This document shows positions 50,700 to 59,530 of a stretch of DNA of 64,000 nucleotides, in pieces. The notes under the pieces are model-generated. The model saw nothing but the letters and a program-made list of their open reading frames with translations, ran no database searches and had not been told where the DNA came from. The DNA is from Streptomyces roseirectus. Its GTDB lineage: Bacteria; Actinomycetota; Actinomycetes; Streptomycetales; Streptomycetaceae. The translations under genes and the position numbers were made by a program. The stretch is taken from assembly GCF_014489635.1 (NCBI RefSeq), contig NZ_CP060828.1, positions 8,482,001 to 8,546,000 on the forward strand, given 5' to 3'. The number at the start of each line of letters is the position of its first letter. The first letter of the stretch is position 1.

Positions 50700-53336
50700 T
50701 CACGGCTCCGTCGGATGATCCGGAGTCGTGCTCTGGGGCCGCCGCGCGGGCGGCGGGAGGAACGGCAGGTGGGCCGCGTCGGGGCGCTCGGCGAGGGCCG
50801 AGGCCAGCGCCAGCAGACAGCCGGCCGTTCCGGTGGCGAGGTCCATGGACAGGCGCATCATCTGATGGCCCGGGAAGGCGAGCTGGCCCTGGTAGGGCAT
50901 GGCGAGCCAGTCGAGCGCGTCGATCTGCGCGGCGAGCTGGTCGCGCCCGGCGCCGGGCACCGTCGTCCGCGCGAGGTGCAGGATCATCCCGGCGCGGCCC
51001 TGGAGCAGTCCGGGCTGGGCGTAGAAGCGGCAGGTGGCGGCGGTGAGGATGCCGGCGCGGGCCCGCTCGAACGCCTCGTCGGACGCGTGGACGAGGTAGT
51101 CGTCGAGGACGACGCCGATGCCGGCGCTGCCGTCCCCGAGGTAGGGCATCGTCCGCCAGCCCTCGTCGACTTCGAGGGATCCGCTCGGATGGATCACGCA
51201 CGCGTCGAGGTCCCGGCGCAGCGCGGTCGCCGCCGCGTCGAGCAGCGCCCGCTCGCCGGTGCGCTCGTACTGCCGCAGCAGGAACAGCGCGGGCCCGCTC
51301 GCACCCCGCATGAGCCCGGCGCGCGGCCGTGGCGTGGCGGGCCGGGGCTCGGTGAGCCGAGCCACGAGGACGTCGGCGGCCTCGGCGGCGCGCGCCGTCA
51401 GTTCGGACTCGCCGGTGAGGTCGGCGAGCGAGCCCAGCACGAGCCCGAGGCCCGCGAGCCCGCCGTGCAGGTCGGAGGAGAGCTTCTGCCAGCGCTCGCG
51501 CAGGATCCCCGAGACCAGGTCGAGGGCGCGTTCGCGGTGCCCGAGCAGGGCGAGGACGTGGGCGACGCCCGCGAGCCCGTCGTACAGGCCGAGCGGCGTG
51601 CCCGCCGGCGGCGGCGCCGTGCGGTCGAGGAGCCAGCGCTCGCCCTCCTCGTGCCGGTCGGCGCCCGCCGCGCGCAGCGCGTACAGGACACCCGCCGCGC
51701 CGTGCGCGATCCCGAGGCCGCCGCCGTCCGAGAACTGGGCGATGTCACCCGGGTAGAGCCGGTCGGAGCGGTCGGGCGTCGCGGAGGCGAGGATCGCCTT
51801 CACCATCGAGTCCCGGCTGTGCGGCCAGTCCGCCGGAGCCGGCCAGGACGCCTCGGCCGATCGTGTGCGCGCGCCGGTCCCGTCCCCGGTCGGGGCCGGC
51901 GCGCGGTACGAGAGGCCGCGGGTGATCTCGGCGACCGCCTCGGCCAGGAACTCCCGGGGCACGTCGGGGAACTGCTCCCCGATCACCTCCGCGAGATGCG
52001 CCGCCTTGGCCCGGTCGACCACGAACAGCGTCGTCACCGGCAGGAACAGCGCGAGCCGCAGACACGCCAGCGCGTACAGGTCCACGTCCACGCCCCGGCG
52101 GTCCGGCGGCGCGAAGAACCCCGGATGCGCCACCACCTGTCGGCCGTTCGCCCGGACCGGGGCCGCCGCCTCGAAGTCCAGGAGACTCACCGACTCGTCG
52201 GGCCCCACCATGATGTTGAAGACGTGCAGGTCGTTGAAGACGATCCCGCGCGCGTGGACGGCGGCCACCGCGTCCGCGACCTTCCCGTGGATCCGCACCG
52301 CCCACGCGGCGTACGCGGCGACGGCGGCCGGGTCCGGGTCGGGCACCAGCAGCGGATGCCGTTCCGCGAAGAACGAGTTGAGGGGCTTGCCCTCCAGGAA
52401 GTCCATGACGAGGAACCGGTGCCCGCCCAGCTCGAACCAGTCCCGCACCTCGGGCACCACCCCGGTACCCGCGCACGCCTCCAGCGCCTGCTTCTCGCGC
52501 TCCAGCCGGGCGATCGCGTCGGCCCCGTCCGAGGCCAGCCCCGCGTGCGGACGCCCCTCCTTGAGGACGACCTTCTCGCCGGTCCGCGTGTCGGTGCCCT
52601 GGTAGACGCCGCCGCCGTTGGAGAAGTGCAGCGCCTTCTCGATCCGGTACGGCAGCTCCCCGACCGTCGTCGTGTTCCGGGCGGCGAGATGCGGCTGGAG
52701 GAACGCCGGCAGTGTCACCCACTCCGGGACCTGGAACGACGGCGCCCTGCGGTCCGGCACCAGCGTCCCCGAGCCGTCGCGCACCGCCGGGACCAGCGAA
52801 CCCCGCTCGTCGACCACGAACCGCCGCGCGAACGCCCCGTAGCGCACGTACAGCGGGCCGTCGTACCAGCGCAGGTCGGTCAGCACGTACGGGCCCTCGA
52901 AGCCGTCGAGGAGGGCGCCGAGCTCACGCAGCACCTCGTGCAGCTGTCCTTCGTCCGCCGGGTAGACGGTGACGAACTTGCCGCTGCCGTCGCGGCCCGC
53001 GTACTTCGTGTTGCGCAGGTGCAGCAGGTGCGGACCCGGCACGAACTTGAAGGGGACCCGGCGCGGCACGCAGTAGTCCCACACGATCCCGGCGATCTTC
53101 TCCGCGTTCTCGCGGGTCGCCGACACATGGATCTTCCACCCCTGCTCGGGGCCCTCGGCGGGCACCGGCGTCAGCGCCAGCCAGTCCCCGATCCGGGCCG
53201 ACTCCCAGCCCTGCGGCACCGGCCTGCGCGCCGTCGCGAACCACCCCGCGGACTCGTCCCGGCCGGCGCCCAGCCGGTCCGGCGTCTCGTAGAAGTGCGC
53301 GTCCGCCAGCGCGTACACCTCGTACCGCTTGTCCAT
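50700..53336 (-). CDS. amfT: Class III lanthionine synthetase (LanKC), AmfT/RamC-like
   Basis: 878 residues: N-terminal lyase domain (about 1-220), Ser/Thr-kinase domain (about 230-500, VVLKEGRPHAG, IVFNDLHVFNIMV, LLDFEAA) and C-terminal LanC-like cyclase (about 520-860, DLHGGLAGLGLVLG, LGDGSAGIGVVLDDY) that lacks the Cys-Cys-His zinc ligands, as in class III enzymes. It phosphorylates, eliminates and cyclises the Ser residues of the precursor. ATG at 53336 after GGAGGGGG; the frame is open far upstream, but that is the shadow of the SpoIIE-type gene. It is the first gene of the operon. Confidence 0.96.
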   Translation of the reverse strand: MDKRYEVYALADAHFYETPDRLGAGRDESAGWFATARRPVPQGWESARIGDWLALTPVPAEGPEQGWKIHVSATRENAEKIAGIVWDYCVPRRVPFKFVPGPHLLHLRNTKYAGRDGSGKFVTVYPADEGQLHEVLRELGALLDGFEGPYVLTDLRWYDGPLYVRYGAFARRFVVDERGSLVPAVRDGSGTLVPDRRAPSFQVPEWVTLPAFLQPHLAARNTTTVGELPYRIEKALHFSNGGGVYQGTDTRTGEKVVLKEGRPHAGLASDGADAIARLEREKQALEACAGTGVVPEVRDWFELGGHRFLVMDFLEGKPLNSFFAERHPLLVPDPDPAAVAAYAAWAVRIHGKVADAVAAVHARGIVFNDLHVFNIMVGPDESVSLLDFEAAAPVRANGRQVVAHPGFFAPPDRRGVDVDLYALACLRLALFLPVTTLFVVDRAKAAHLAEVIGEQFPDVPREFLAEAVAEITRGLSYRAPAPTGDGTGARTRSAEASWPAPADWPHSRDSMVKAILASATPDRSDRLYPGDIAQFSDGGGLGIAHGAAGVLYALRAAGADRHEEGERWLLDRTAPPPAGTPLGLYDGLAGVAHVLALLGHRERALDLVSGILRERWQKLSSDLHGGLAGLGLVLGSLADLTGESELTARAAEAADVLVARLTEPRPATPRPRAGLMRGASGPALFLLRQYERTGERALLDAAATALRRDLDACVIHPSGSLEVDEGWRTMPYLGDGSAGIGVVLDDYLVHASDEAFERARAGILTAATCRFYAQPGLLQGRAGMILHLARTTVPGAGRDQLAAQIDALDWLAMPYQGQLAFPGHQMMRLSMDLATGTAGCLLALASALAERPDAAHLPFLPPPARRPQSTTPDHPTEP

Positions 53337-53543
53337 GCGTCCCCCTCCGTGGGCCGGCAACGAGACTTTCAGGGCGCGGGGGCCGCCGACAGTCACGGCT
53401 GTCATGAGATGGACATGCGGAACGCACGCGTAAAGACATGTTCGGGCCGTTTCGAGCGCCCCCGTCCGCCGGAGTGCGCCCTTCCGCCACCGGAGCCGTT
53501 CCAGGGGCTGCGCGAACGCGGCGGGGGCGCTGTAATTACGGAC
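53337..53543. promoter_or_regulatory. Divergent promoter region of lanthipeptide operon and SpoIIE-type gene
   Basis: 207 bases of lower G+C between the LanKC start and the phosphatase start. It should hold the operon promoter and the AmfR/RamR-like binding site. I cannot assign the binding site with confidence. Confidence 0.5.
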
Positions 53544-56009
53544 GTGGTGACTGAGGGTGGTGCGCGGCAGGGCGGGCGGGCGCCGCGTGCCGAGGTGGCC
53601 CTCAAGACCGTCGGCGCCGACCCCAGGTCGCCCGAACGGGTGAGGCGGACGCTGGAGCAGGCGCTCGTCTTCGCGGGCGCCTCCTGCGCCGCCGGCTACG
53701 CGCCCGGCGCCGACGGGCTGCTGTGCCTCGTCGACTCCGTCGGCGTGCCCCGCACCCTCTACGGGCTGCGCGAGACCTACCCGCCCGACGGCGGCTCCCC
53801 GGCCGCCGTCGCCGTCCGCACCGGGCGGCCCGTACGGCTCGGGCCCGGGGAGCTGGCCGGCTGCGCCGAGTCCCGCCGGATGGCCGCGGCCGAGGTCCAC
53901 CTGACGGCGCTGCCGGTGCGCGGCGGCTGCCTGGTGGCCGTCGCCGAGCGGCCCTTCGACGCCGAGGACCGCGCCTGCCTGGAACTGGTCGCCGACGCCC
54001 TCACCTGGCCCGCGCCGCGTACCGCGCCGCCCGAACAGGTGCCGGGCGACGGGTTCGCGCTGGCCATGGACACCGGGCGCGTCGAGGCCGGCGAACGGCT
54101 CCTCGACCTGTTCGGGCTGCGCCGGGAACGCTTCGACGGGCGCGTGGAGACCCTGCTCGGACTCGCGGTGCCCGAGGACCTGCCCGCGCTGATGTCCGTC
54201 GTCGAGGCCGACCACATGTCGCTGGGCGACCGCGAGCTGGAGTTCCGGGTCATCGGCCCCGCCGGCACCCCCCGCTGGCTGCGGCTGCGCGGCCGGCTCG
54301 CCCCCGCCGAGGCCGGCCGCCCGGCACGGCTCGTCGGGACCATCGCCGACGCCGCCGCCGGACGCCCCGAGGTCACCGACGTGGCCCGCGTCCAGCGCCT
54401 CGCCGCCGCCCTGTCGACCGCCGGGACCGTCCGCGACGTCAGCCACGCCGTCGTCTCCGCGCTGCGCGCGCCGCTGCGCGCCGACCGGATCGCGCTCGCC
54501 GAGGTCGAGGGGGACCGGCTCGTCGTCACCGTCCTCGACCCGCCCTACCCCGAGTCCTGGCCCGAGCTGTGGCGCCTGGAGTGGCGCGGGGAGTGGCCCG
54601 ACGCGCCCATGCGGTCCCTGCCGACGCTGGCCGCCGTGCTGCGCGAGGGCAGGGTACGGATCTGGAGCGCCGGCGCCGCGCCGCGCCCGGCGCCCGGGGA
54701 GAGTGGCGAGGACGACCTCGGCGGCCTCGAACCGGCGCTCGGGGAACTCGGACCCGGCGGGCTCGCGGTGCTGCCGCTGGCCGCCGCCGGGCGGACGGTC
54801 GGGGCCTGCCTCGTCGGCTGGAACGCCCCGCACGACTTCGGGCCCGACGAACGCGCCCTGCTCACCGCGTCCGCCGCGCTCGCCGGGCAGGCCCTCACCC
54901 GGGCGCATGCCTTCGACGCCGAGCACGAACTCGTCGGCATGCTCCAGCGCCAGCTCCTGCCGCGCAGCCTGCCCCGGCTGCCCGGCGGCGAGGCCGTCGC
55001 CCGGTACCTGCCCGCCACGGCCGGGCTGGAGGTCGGCGGCGACTGGTACGACGTCATCCCCCTGCCCGACAACCACGTCGCCCTCGTCATCGGCGACGTC
55101 CAGGGGCACAGCGCCGCCGCCGCGACCCTCATGGGGCAGATGCGGACCGCGCTGCGCGCCTACTCCACCGAGGGGCACCCGCCGGACGTCGTCGTCGCCC
55201 ACGCCAACCGGCTCCTGCTCGAACTGGAGACGGACCTCTTCGTCACGTGCGTCTACGTCGACGTCGACATGGAGTCCGGGACGGCCTGGTGCGTGCGCGC
55301 CGGGCACCCGCCGCCGGTCCTGCGTCACCCGGACGGCTCCACGGAGACCGTCGACGACGACGGGGGGCCGCCGCTCGGTGTGCTGCCGCAGGCCGAGTTC
55401 CCCATGACGCCGCTGCGGCTGCGGGCCGGGACCGTCGTCGCGCTCACCACGGACGGGCTCGTCGAGTCGTCCGCGTCCTCGCTGGACGAGGGGTACGAGC
55501 GGCTGCGCGCCGCGCTGGCCGGGGCCGACGCGGCCCATCTCGACCTGGTCGCGGACACGGTGCTCGCGGACGCGCACCGGGGGGACGACGTCGCGCTGCT
55601 CCTGCTCCGCTACGACGGCATGTCCGTGCGTCCCCTCCGCGAGGGGTGGACCGTCTGGCGCGTCCCCGAGGCCGCCCGGCACGCCCGCCGCTTCCTGCGG
55701 CGCACCCTGCGGCGCTGGGGCGTCGCCGAGGACGACATGGACGCCGCCCTCCTCGCCGTCTCCGAGCTCGTCACCAACGCCCTCGTCCACACCGACGGGC
55801 AGGTCCGCCTCGACATCACCCTCCTCGGCCCCCGCCTCCGCCTCGCCGTCACCGACACGTCCCCCCGCACCCCGACCAAGCCGACGGGGTTGGGCTGGGA
55901 GGCGACCGGGGGGCGGGGCATCGTGCTGGTCGAGGCGGTCTCGGAGGTCTGGGGGACCGTGCCGGTCAGCGGGGGCAAGCAGGTGTGGTGCGAGCTGCGG
56001 CTGGGGTGA
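53544..56009 (+). CDS. GAF/PAS-SpoIIE phosphatase with HATPase domain
   Basis: About 821 residues: N-terminal sensory region (GAF- and PAS-like), a second GAF domain, then a SpoIIE/PP2C domain (GGDWYDVIPLPDNHVALVIGDVQGHS, TTDGLVESSAS, GDDVALLLLRYDG) and a C-terminal RsbW-like ATPase (VSELVTNALVHTDGQ). The GTG pair at 53544/53547 is chosen: upstream ATGs at 53409 and 53415 are in frame, but the third codon positions between them and 53544 are only about 64% G/C. Divergent from the lanthipeptide operon. It probably dephosphorylates an anti-sigma antagonist. Confidence 0.88.
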   Translation: MVTEGGARQGGRAPRAEVALKTVGADPRSPERVRRTLEQALVFAGASCAAGYAPGADGLLCLVDSVGVPRTLYGLRETYPPDGGSPAAVAVRTGRPVRLGPGELAGCAESRRMAAAEVHLTALPVRGGCLVAVAERPFDAEDRACLELVADALTWPAPRTAPPEQVPGDGFALAMDTGRVEAGERLLDLFGLRRERFDGRVETLLGLAVPEDLPALMSVVEADHMSLGDRELEFRVIGPAGTPRWLRLRGRLAPAEAGRPARLVGTIADAAAGRPEVTDVARVQRLAAALSTAGTVRDVSHAVVSALRAPLRADRIALAEVEGDRLVVTVLDPPYPESWPELWRLEWRGEWPDAPMRSLPTLAAVLREGRVRIWSAGAAPRPAPGESGEDDLGGLEPALGELGPGGLAVLPLAAAGRTVGACLVGWNAPHDFGPDERALLTASAALAGQALTRAHAFDAEHELVGMLQRQLLPRSLPRLPGGEAVARYLPATAGLEVGGDWYDVIPLPDNHVALVIGDVQGHSAAAATLMGQMRTALRAYSTEGHPPDVVVAHANRLLLELETDLFVTCVYVDVDMESGTAWCVRAGHPPPVLRHPDGSTETVDDDGGPPLGVLPQAEFPMTPLRLRAGTVVALTTDGLVESSASSLDEGYERLRAALAGADAAHLDLVADTVLADAHRGDDVALLLLRYDGMSVRPLREGWTVWRVPEAARHARRFLRRTLRRWGVAEDDMDAALLAVSELVTNALVHTDGQVRLDITLLGPRLRLAVTDTSPRTPTKPTGLGWEATGGRGIVLVEAVSEVWGTVPVSGGKQVWCELRLG

Positions 56010-56319
56010 GGGCGCGGTAGGGGTGGGGTGGATGGGTTCGTCGGCGGGTGCGGGTCCGTTGTGGCTTGTCGCGCCCACGCGGCGGTAGCCGCATATCGAT
56101 ACAGCCCCGCGCCCCTGGGGGCGTGGGGGTGAGCGTTGGATGTGGAGTGGGCGGGCCGCCTGCGGGGCGTCACCGGCCACGCACGTGGCCCGCCGCAGGC
56201 GCCCGCCCGAGCACCTGCGGCAGCCGCGTTCAGGTGCTCGCCCCCCGCTTGGCGAGCACCTACCTCTCCCTTTGCGTCGTAGCCCCGCCCACCCGCCGTG
56301 GCCGTCGGCCGTCACTGGC
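56010..56319. other. 310-base intergenic region with a Streptomyces intergenic repeat and stem-loops
   Basis: Holds the long-form intergenic repeat (56045-56133), an inverted repeat GGCCAC-GCAC-GTGGCC (56175-56190), and CGAGCACCTG (56208-56217) pairing with CAGGTGCTCG (56231-56240), followed by a third CGAGCACCT copy (56253-56261). The stem-loops probably terminate the two converging genes. Confidence 0.6.
56045..56133 (+). repeat. Streptomyces intergenic repeat, long form
   Basis: Shares GTGGCTTGTCGCGC and CCCCGCGCCCCTG with the copy at 61636, but has about 30 extra bases between them containing GCGGCGGTAGCCGC and CATATCGATACAG. It follows the 3' end of a plus-strand gene, as does the other copy. 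Confidence 0.7.
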
Positions 56320-57378
56320 TCAGCGTGGGGCCTTCAGCCATTGGCTGAGCAAGGTGAATGCCTCGGGGTACTCCGCCTTCCAGGTGTTGTAGTTGTGGCC
56401 GCCGCTGCTCAGGAGTTGGGTGCGGATCTCTACCTGGGTGCCCGCGGCGGCCGCTACGAACTGTTCGATGGAGGAGGCGGGGCTGAGGCGGTCCTGGCGG
56501 GAGGTCGCGAGGAAGAGGCTGACGCGGGCCTTGGTGCCCTTGACCATGTGGGTGGGGGCGTTGCGGCGGCGGACGGCGGGGTCGGTGAGGACGGACGTGT
56601 CGCCGGTCAGCGGGTCGGGGTCGAGAGCGGCGCCGGCGCCGAAGACCTTGGGGAACTGGAGGGGGAGCTTGACCGCGCAGAAACCGCCCGTCGAGTAGCC
56701 GGCGACCCCCCAGCCGCCGGGCCCGCTCAGCGTGCGGAACTTCGTGCGGATGAGGTCGGGGACGTCGGCGGAGAGCCAGGTGGCGACCTTGTGGTCGGGC
56801 AGGTCGCTGCAGTCCGTGTCGACGCTGCCGGGGTTGACGACCGGCATGACGAGGATGAAGGGGTGCACCGCCCGCTTGGCGAGGAGGTCGGCGAAGTCAC
56901 CGGGCATCCCGCCGTGCTCCAGCCAGGACTGGGGCGAGCCCGGCACCCCGTGCAGCAGCATCAGCACGGGGAACTTCTTCGTGCGGTACGCGGCCTCGTG
57001 GTACTGCGGCGGCGTCCACACCAGCACCTGCCCGGACAGCAGCGACCGCTTCCCCCGGAAGTACGTGTCGAGCACCCCGCCCTGCGTGCCCTGACTGAAC
57101 TTGGCCCGGTCGACGGGCGGCCCCGGCATGGTCATCGCGGTCGTGTTGTCCGTGCCCATCAGGTCGTCCCAGGACGCGTAGAGACCGTAGCTGTTGTTGA
57201 TCCAGACGGCCACCACGGAGATCGCGGTCAACTGGCACACCCCGATCATCACCGCCTGCACGGCCCACCGCACCACCCGCGGTCCACGCACCCTCGCCCA
57301 CAACGCGATGGTCACCACCACCGCCAGCGCGGTCACAGCGACGAGAACGGCGAAGAACGCCGTACCGGTCAGCGACAT
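56320..57378 (-). CDS. Membrane-anchored alpha/beta-hydrolase esterase (antigen 85/esterase D-like)
   Basis: 352 residues. Two N-terminal transmembrane helices (about 5-30 and 38-62) anchor an outer alpha/beta-hydrolase domain. The nucleophile elbow is GYSTGG (Ser), an Asp is in TSRQDRLS and the His in SSGGHNYNTWKAEYP, which is typical of the esterase family that includes antigen 85 and feruloyl-esterase-like proteins. ATG at 57378 follows AGGAGG with 5-base spacing. Divergent from the GH5 gene. Substrate unknown. Confidence 0.9.
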   Translation of the reverse strand: MSLTGTAFFAVLVAVTALAVVVTIALWARVRGPRVVRWAVQAVMIGVCQLTAISVVAVWINNSYGLYASWDDLMGTDNTTAMTMPGPPVDRAKFSQGTQGGVLDTYFRGKRSLLSGQVLVWTPPQYHEAAYRTKKFPVLMLLHGVPGSPQSWLEHGGMPGDFADLLAKRAVHPFILVMPVVNPGSVDTDCSDLPDHKVATWLSADVPDLIRTKFRTLSGPGGWGVAGYSTGGFCAVKLPLQFPKVFGAGAALDPDPLTGDTSVLTDPAVRRRNAPTHMVKGTKARVSLFLATSRQDRLSPASSIEQFVAAAAGTQVEIRTQLLSSGGHNYNTWKAEYPEAFTLLSQWLKAPR

Positions 57379-57529
57379 GACCACCTCCTGATCCTCAACA
57401 TCCTCAACCGGACAACTTTGCTACTTCTGTACCAAAGAGACGGGACACGGCCCGTTCATGTTCGTCATGGAACGGTCAAGGATCTTCTTGACCGGCAAGA
57501 GACGATCTGGTGGGACGCAAGAGTAGAAA

Positions 57530-57545
57530 CTTACTCATGAGTCAG
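57530..57545. promoter_or_regulatory. Operator-like repeat upstream of GH5
   Basis: CTTACT-CATG-AGTCAG. It matches the site at 60858-60873 (CTTACT, four bases, AGTAAG) at 11 of 12 arm positions and lies 41 bases before the GH5 start. ACTCATGAGT within it is a perfect palindrome. Confidence 0.55.
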
Positions 57546-57586
57546 AAGTATTGACGCTGTTCGGAAATCACCCGACTGTAAGGGAC

Positions 57587-59443
57587 ATGCCGAACATCCG
57601 GGCACGACTGTTAGCTGTCCTGGTCGTCCTCTGCGGATTCCTGACGGCGCTGGGCTCACCGGCCGGCGCCGCCACCCCTGTCCCCGACTCCCTGCCCTTC
57701 GACAACACCCCCCTCACCGTGTCGAACGGCCGCTTCGTCGACAGCGCCGGCCGCGAGGTCGTGCTGCGCGGCTACAACGTCTCCGGCGAGACCAAACTCG
57801 ACGAGAACAAGGGCCTGCCGTTCGCCTCGGTCGCCGACGCCAGGAAGTCCGCCGCCGCGCTGCGCGCCCTCGGCGGCGGAAACTCCGTCCGCTTCCTGCT
57901 GTCCTGGGCCTACGCCGAACCCGTACGCGGCCAGACCGACGCCGCCTACCTGTCCGCCGCCACCGCCCAGATCGGCGCCTTCCTGGACGCCGGCATCCGG
58001 GTCTACCCCGACTTCCACCAGGACCTCTACTCCCGGTACCTCTTCAACCCCGGCAGCTGGTACACCGGCGACGGCGCCCCCAAGTGGGCCGTGGAGCTCG
58101 GGAACTACCCCCGGGAGTCGTGCGGCATCTGCATCCTGTGGGGCCAGAACATCACCCAGAACAACGCCGTCACCGCCGCCCAGTACGACTTCTGGCACAA
58201 CAACTTCGGCGTCCAGGACAGCTTCCTGACGACCGCTCAGAAAGTCATGGCCCATCTGAAGCAGAACCTGACGGCCGATCAGTTCGCCGGTGTCGTCGGC
58301 TTCGACCCCTACAACGAGCCCTTCGCCGGCCGCTACGACTCCGGTCAGAACAGCCGGAGTTGGGAGCGGGACGTGCTCTGGCCGTTCTACGTGAAGTTCC
58401 GCGCCCGGATGGACGCGGCGGGCTGGCAGGACAAGCCGGCGATGGTCGAGCCGAACCTCTTCTGGAACGGCAACGTCAGCAAGCAGGAGGGCGGCCTCCT
58501 CGACGTCGCCACCCTCGGCTCCCGCTACGTCTTCAACACCCACTTCTACGACCAGAAGGCCATCTCCGGCATCCTGATGTGGGGCAACGCCTCCGACGGC
58601 CAGTACGTCACCGACTTCGGCACGGTCCGCGACCGCGCCGCCGCCACCGGCACGGCCGCGATCGTCAGCGAGTTCGGCCACCCCCTGAACGGCTCGACCG
58701 CGGGCAAGGCGCCGACCGTCCTCAAGGCGATGTACCAGGCCCTCGACTCCCGGGTGAAGGGGGCCAACTGGTGGGCCTCGCCCGCCGGTTCGGGCCCGGT
58801 GCTGTCCGGCTCGCAGTGGCAGTGGGACATCTACCACGGCCGCCACCACGAGTACATGAACGGCAACCCCGACAAGCTCCTCACCGACGCCGACGCCTGG
58901 AACGACGAGGACCTGTCCGCCGTCCGCCTCGACGACTCCGGCAGGGCGGTCCTGCGCCAGGACGGCCGGCTACTCGACCGGGTCTACCCGAGCGCGACCT
59001 CCGGCACGACCCTCGCCTTCACCTACGAGGACCGCTCCCGCGACGGCTCGAACGTCCTGACCTGGAACCCGGTGCCGAGTTCCCTGCCGAACGTGTCCTC
59101 CCTCGTCGGCTCCGGCCAGTACAGCGTCCACGTGTGGCGTTCCAACGGCGGCTCCGCGCCCACCGAGTTGCACCTCCCGGCGTCCTTCCCGACGGCGACG
59201 ACCACTGTCGTCTCCGACCTCGGGACGGTGTACGGGCCCGCCGCGTACGGGAGTTCGGCGAAGATCGGGGCCGCCGCCGAGCCCGGCGGTTCGGGCAGTC
59301 GGCGTCTGCTGCTGTCCGCCGCAGACTCGGGGACCCTGCACTACGCGCTGGTGACCAACGGGGCGACGACGGCGCCGTCCGCCGCCGCGCTGGCCGCCGC
59401 GCGCACCGAGCTGTCCAACTGGGTGGCGCAGAAGTTCGGTTGA
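57587..59443 (+). CDS. Secreted GH5 endoglycoceramidase-like glycoside hydrolase
   Basis: 618 residues: signal peptide (LLAVLVVLCGFLTALGS), GH5 TIM barrel with VYPDFHQDLYSR, acid/base Glu in GFDPYNEPFAG and nucleophile Glu in AIVSEFGHP, then a C-terminal beta-sandwich (about 450-600). These motifs fit the endoglycoceramidase branch, which cleaves glycans from glycolipids. Codon 9 is TTA (57611-57613), placing it under bldA control. The start is uncertain: AAGGGA is only one base before ATG 57587, and a TTG at 57551 has no site. A terminator follows at 59467. Confidence 0.9.
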   Translation: MPNIRARLLAVLVVLCGFLTALGSPAGAATPVPDSLPFDNTPLTVSNGRFVDSAGREVVLRGYNVSGETKLDENKGLPFASVADARKSAAALRALGGGNSVRFLLSWAYAEPVRGQTDAAYLSAATAQIGAFLDAGIRVYPDFHQDLYSRYLFNPGSWYTGDGAPKWAVELGNYPRESCGICILWGQNITQNNAVTAAQYDFWHNNFGVQDSFLTTAQKVMAHLKQNLTADQFAGVVGFDPYNEPFAGRYDSGQNSRSWERDVLWPFYVKFRARMDAAGWQDKPAMVEPNLFWNGNVSKQEGGLLDVATLGSRYVFNTHFYDQKAISGILMWGNASDGQYVTDFGTVRDRAAATGTAAIVSEFGHPLNGSTAGKAPTVLKAMYQALDSRVKGANWWASPAGSGPVLSGSQWQWDIYHGRHHEYMNGNPDKLLTDADAWNDEDLSAVRLDDSGRAVLRQDGRLLDRVYPSATSGTTLAFTYEDRSRDGSNVLTWNPVPSSLPNVSSLVGSGQYSVHVWRSNGGSAPTELHLPASFPTATTTVVSDLGTVYGPAAYGSSAKIGAAAEPGGSGSRRLLLSAADSGTLHYALVTNGATTAPSAAALAAARTELSNWVAQKFG

Positions 59444-59466
59444 GCGCACACGGCGCTGCCCCAAGG

Positions 59467-59502
59467 CGCTGCCCCCTCGGTGAACTCGCCGAGGGGGCAG
59501 CG
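59467..59502. terminator. Bidirectional hairpin between GH5 and beta-propeller genes
   Basis: CGCTGCCCCCTCGG, 8-base loop, CCGAGGGGGCAGCG: a perfect 14-bp stem between two convergent genes. TTGTTG and TTCTTTG follow on the plus strand. Confidence 0.85.
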
Positions 59503-59530
59503 TTGTTGAGCGTTCTTTGTCGTGCGGGTG

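Noticed and set aside
50715..53543. Very long plus-strand open frame upstream of the SpoIIE-type phosphatase
   Set aside because: It mirrors the LanKC gene; no domain is seen until after 53544.
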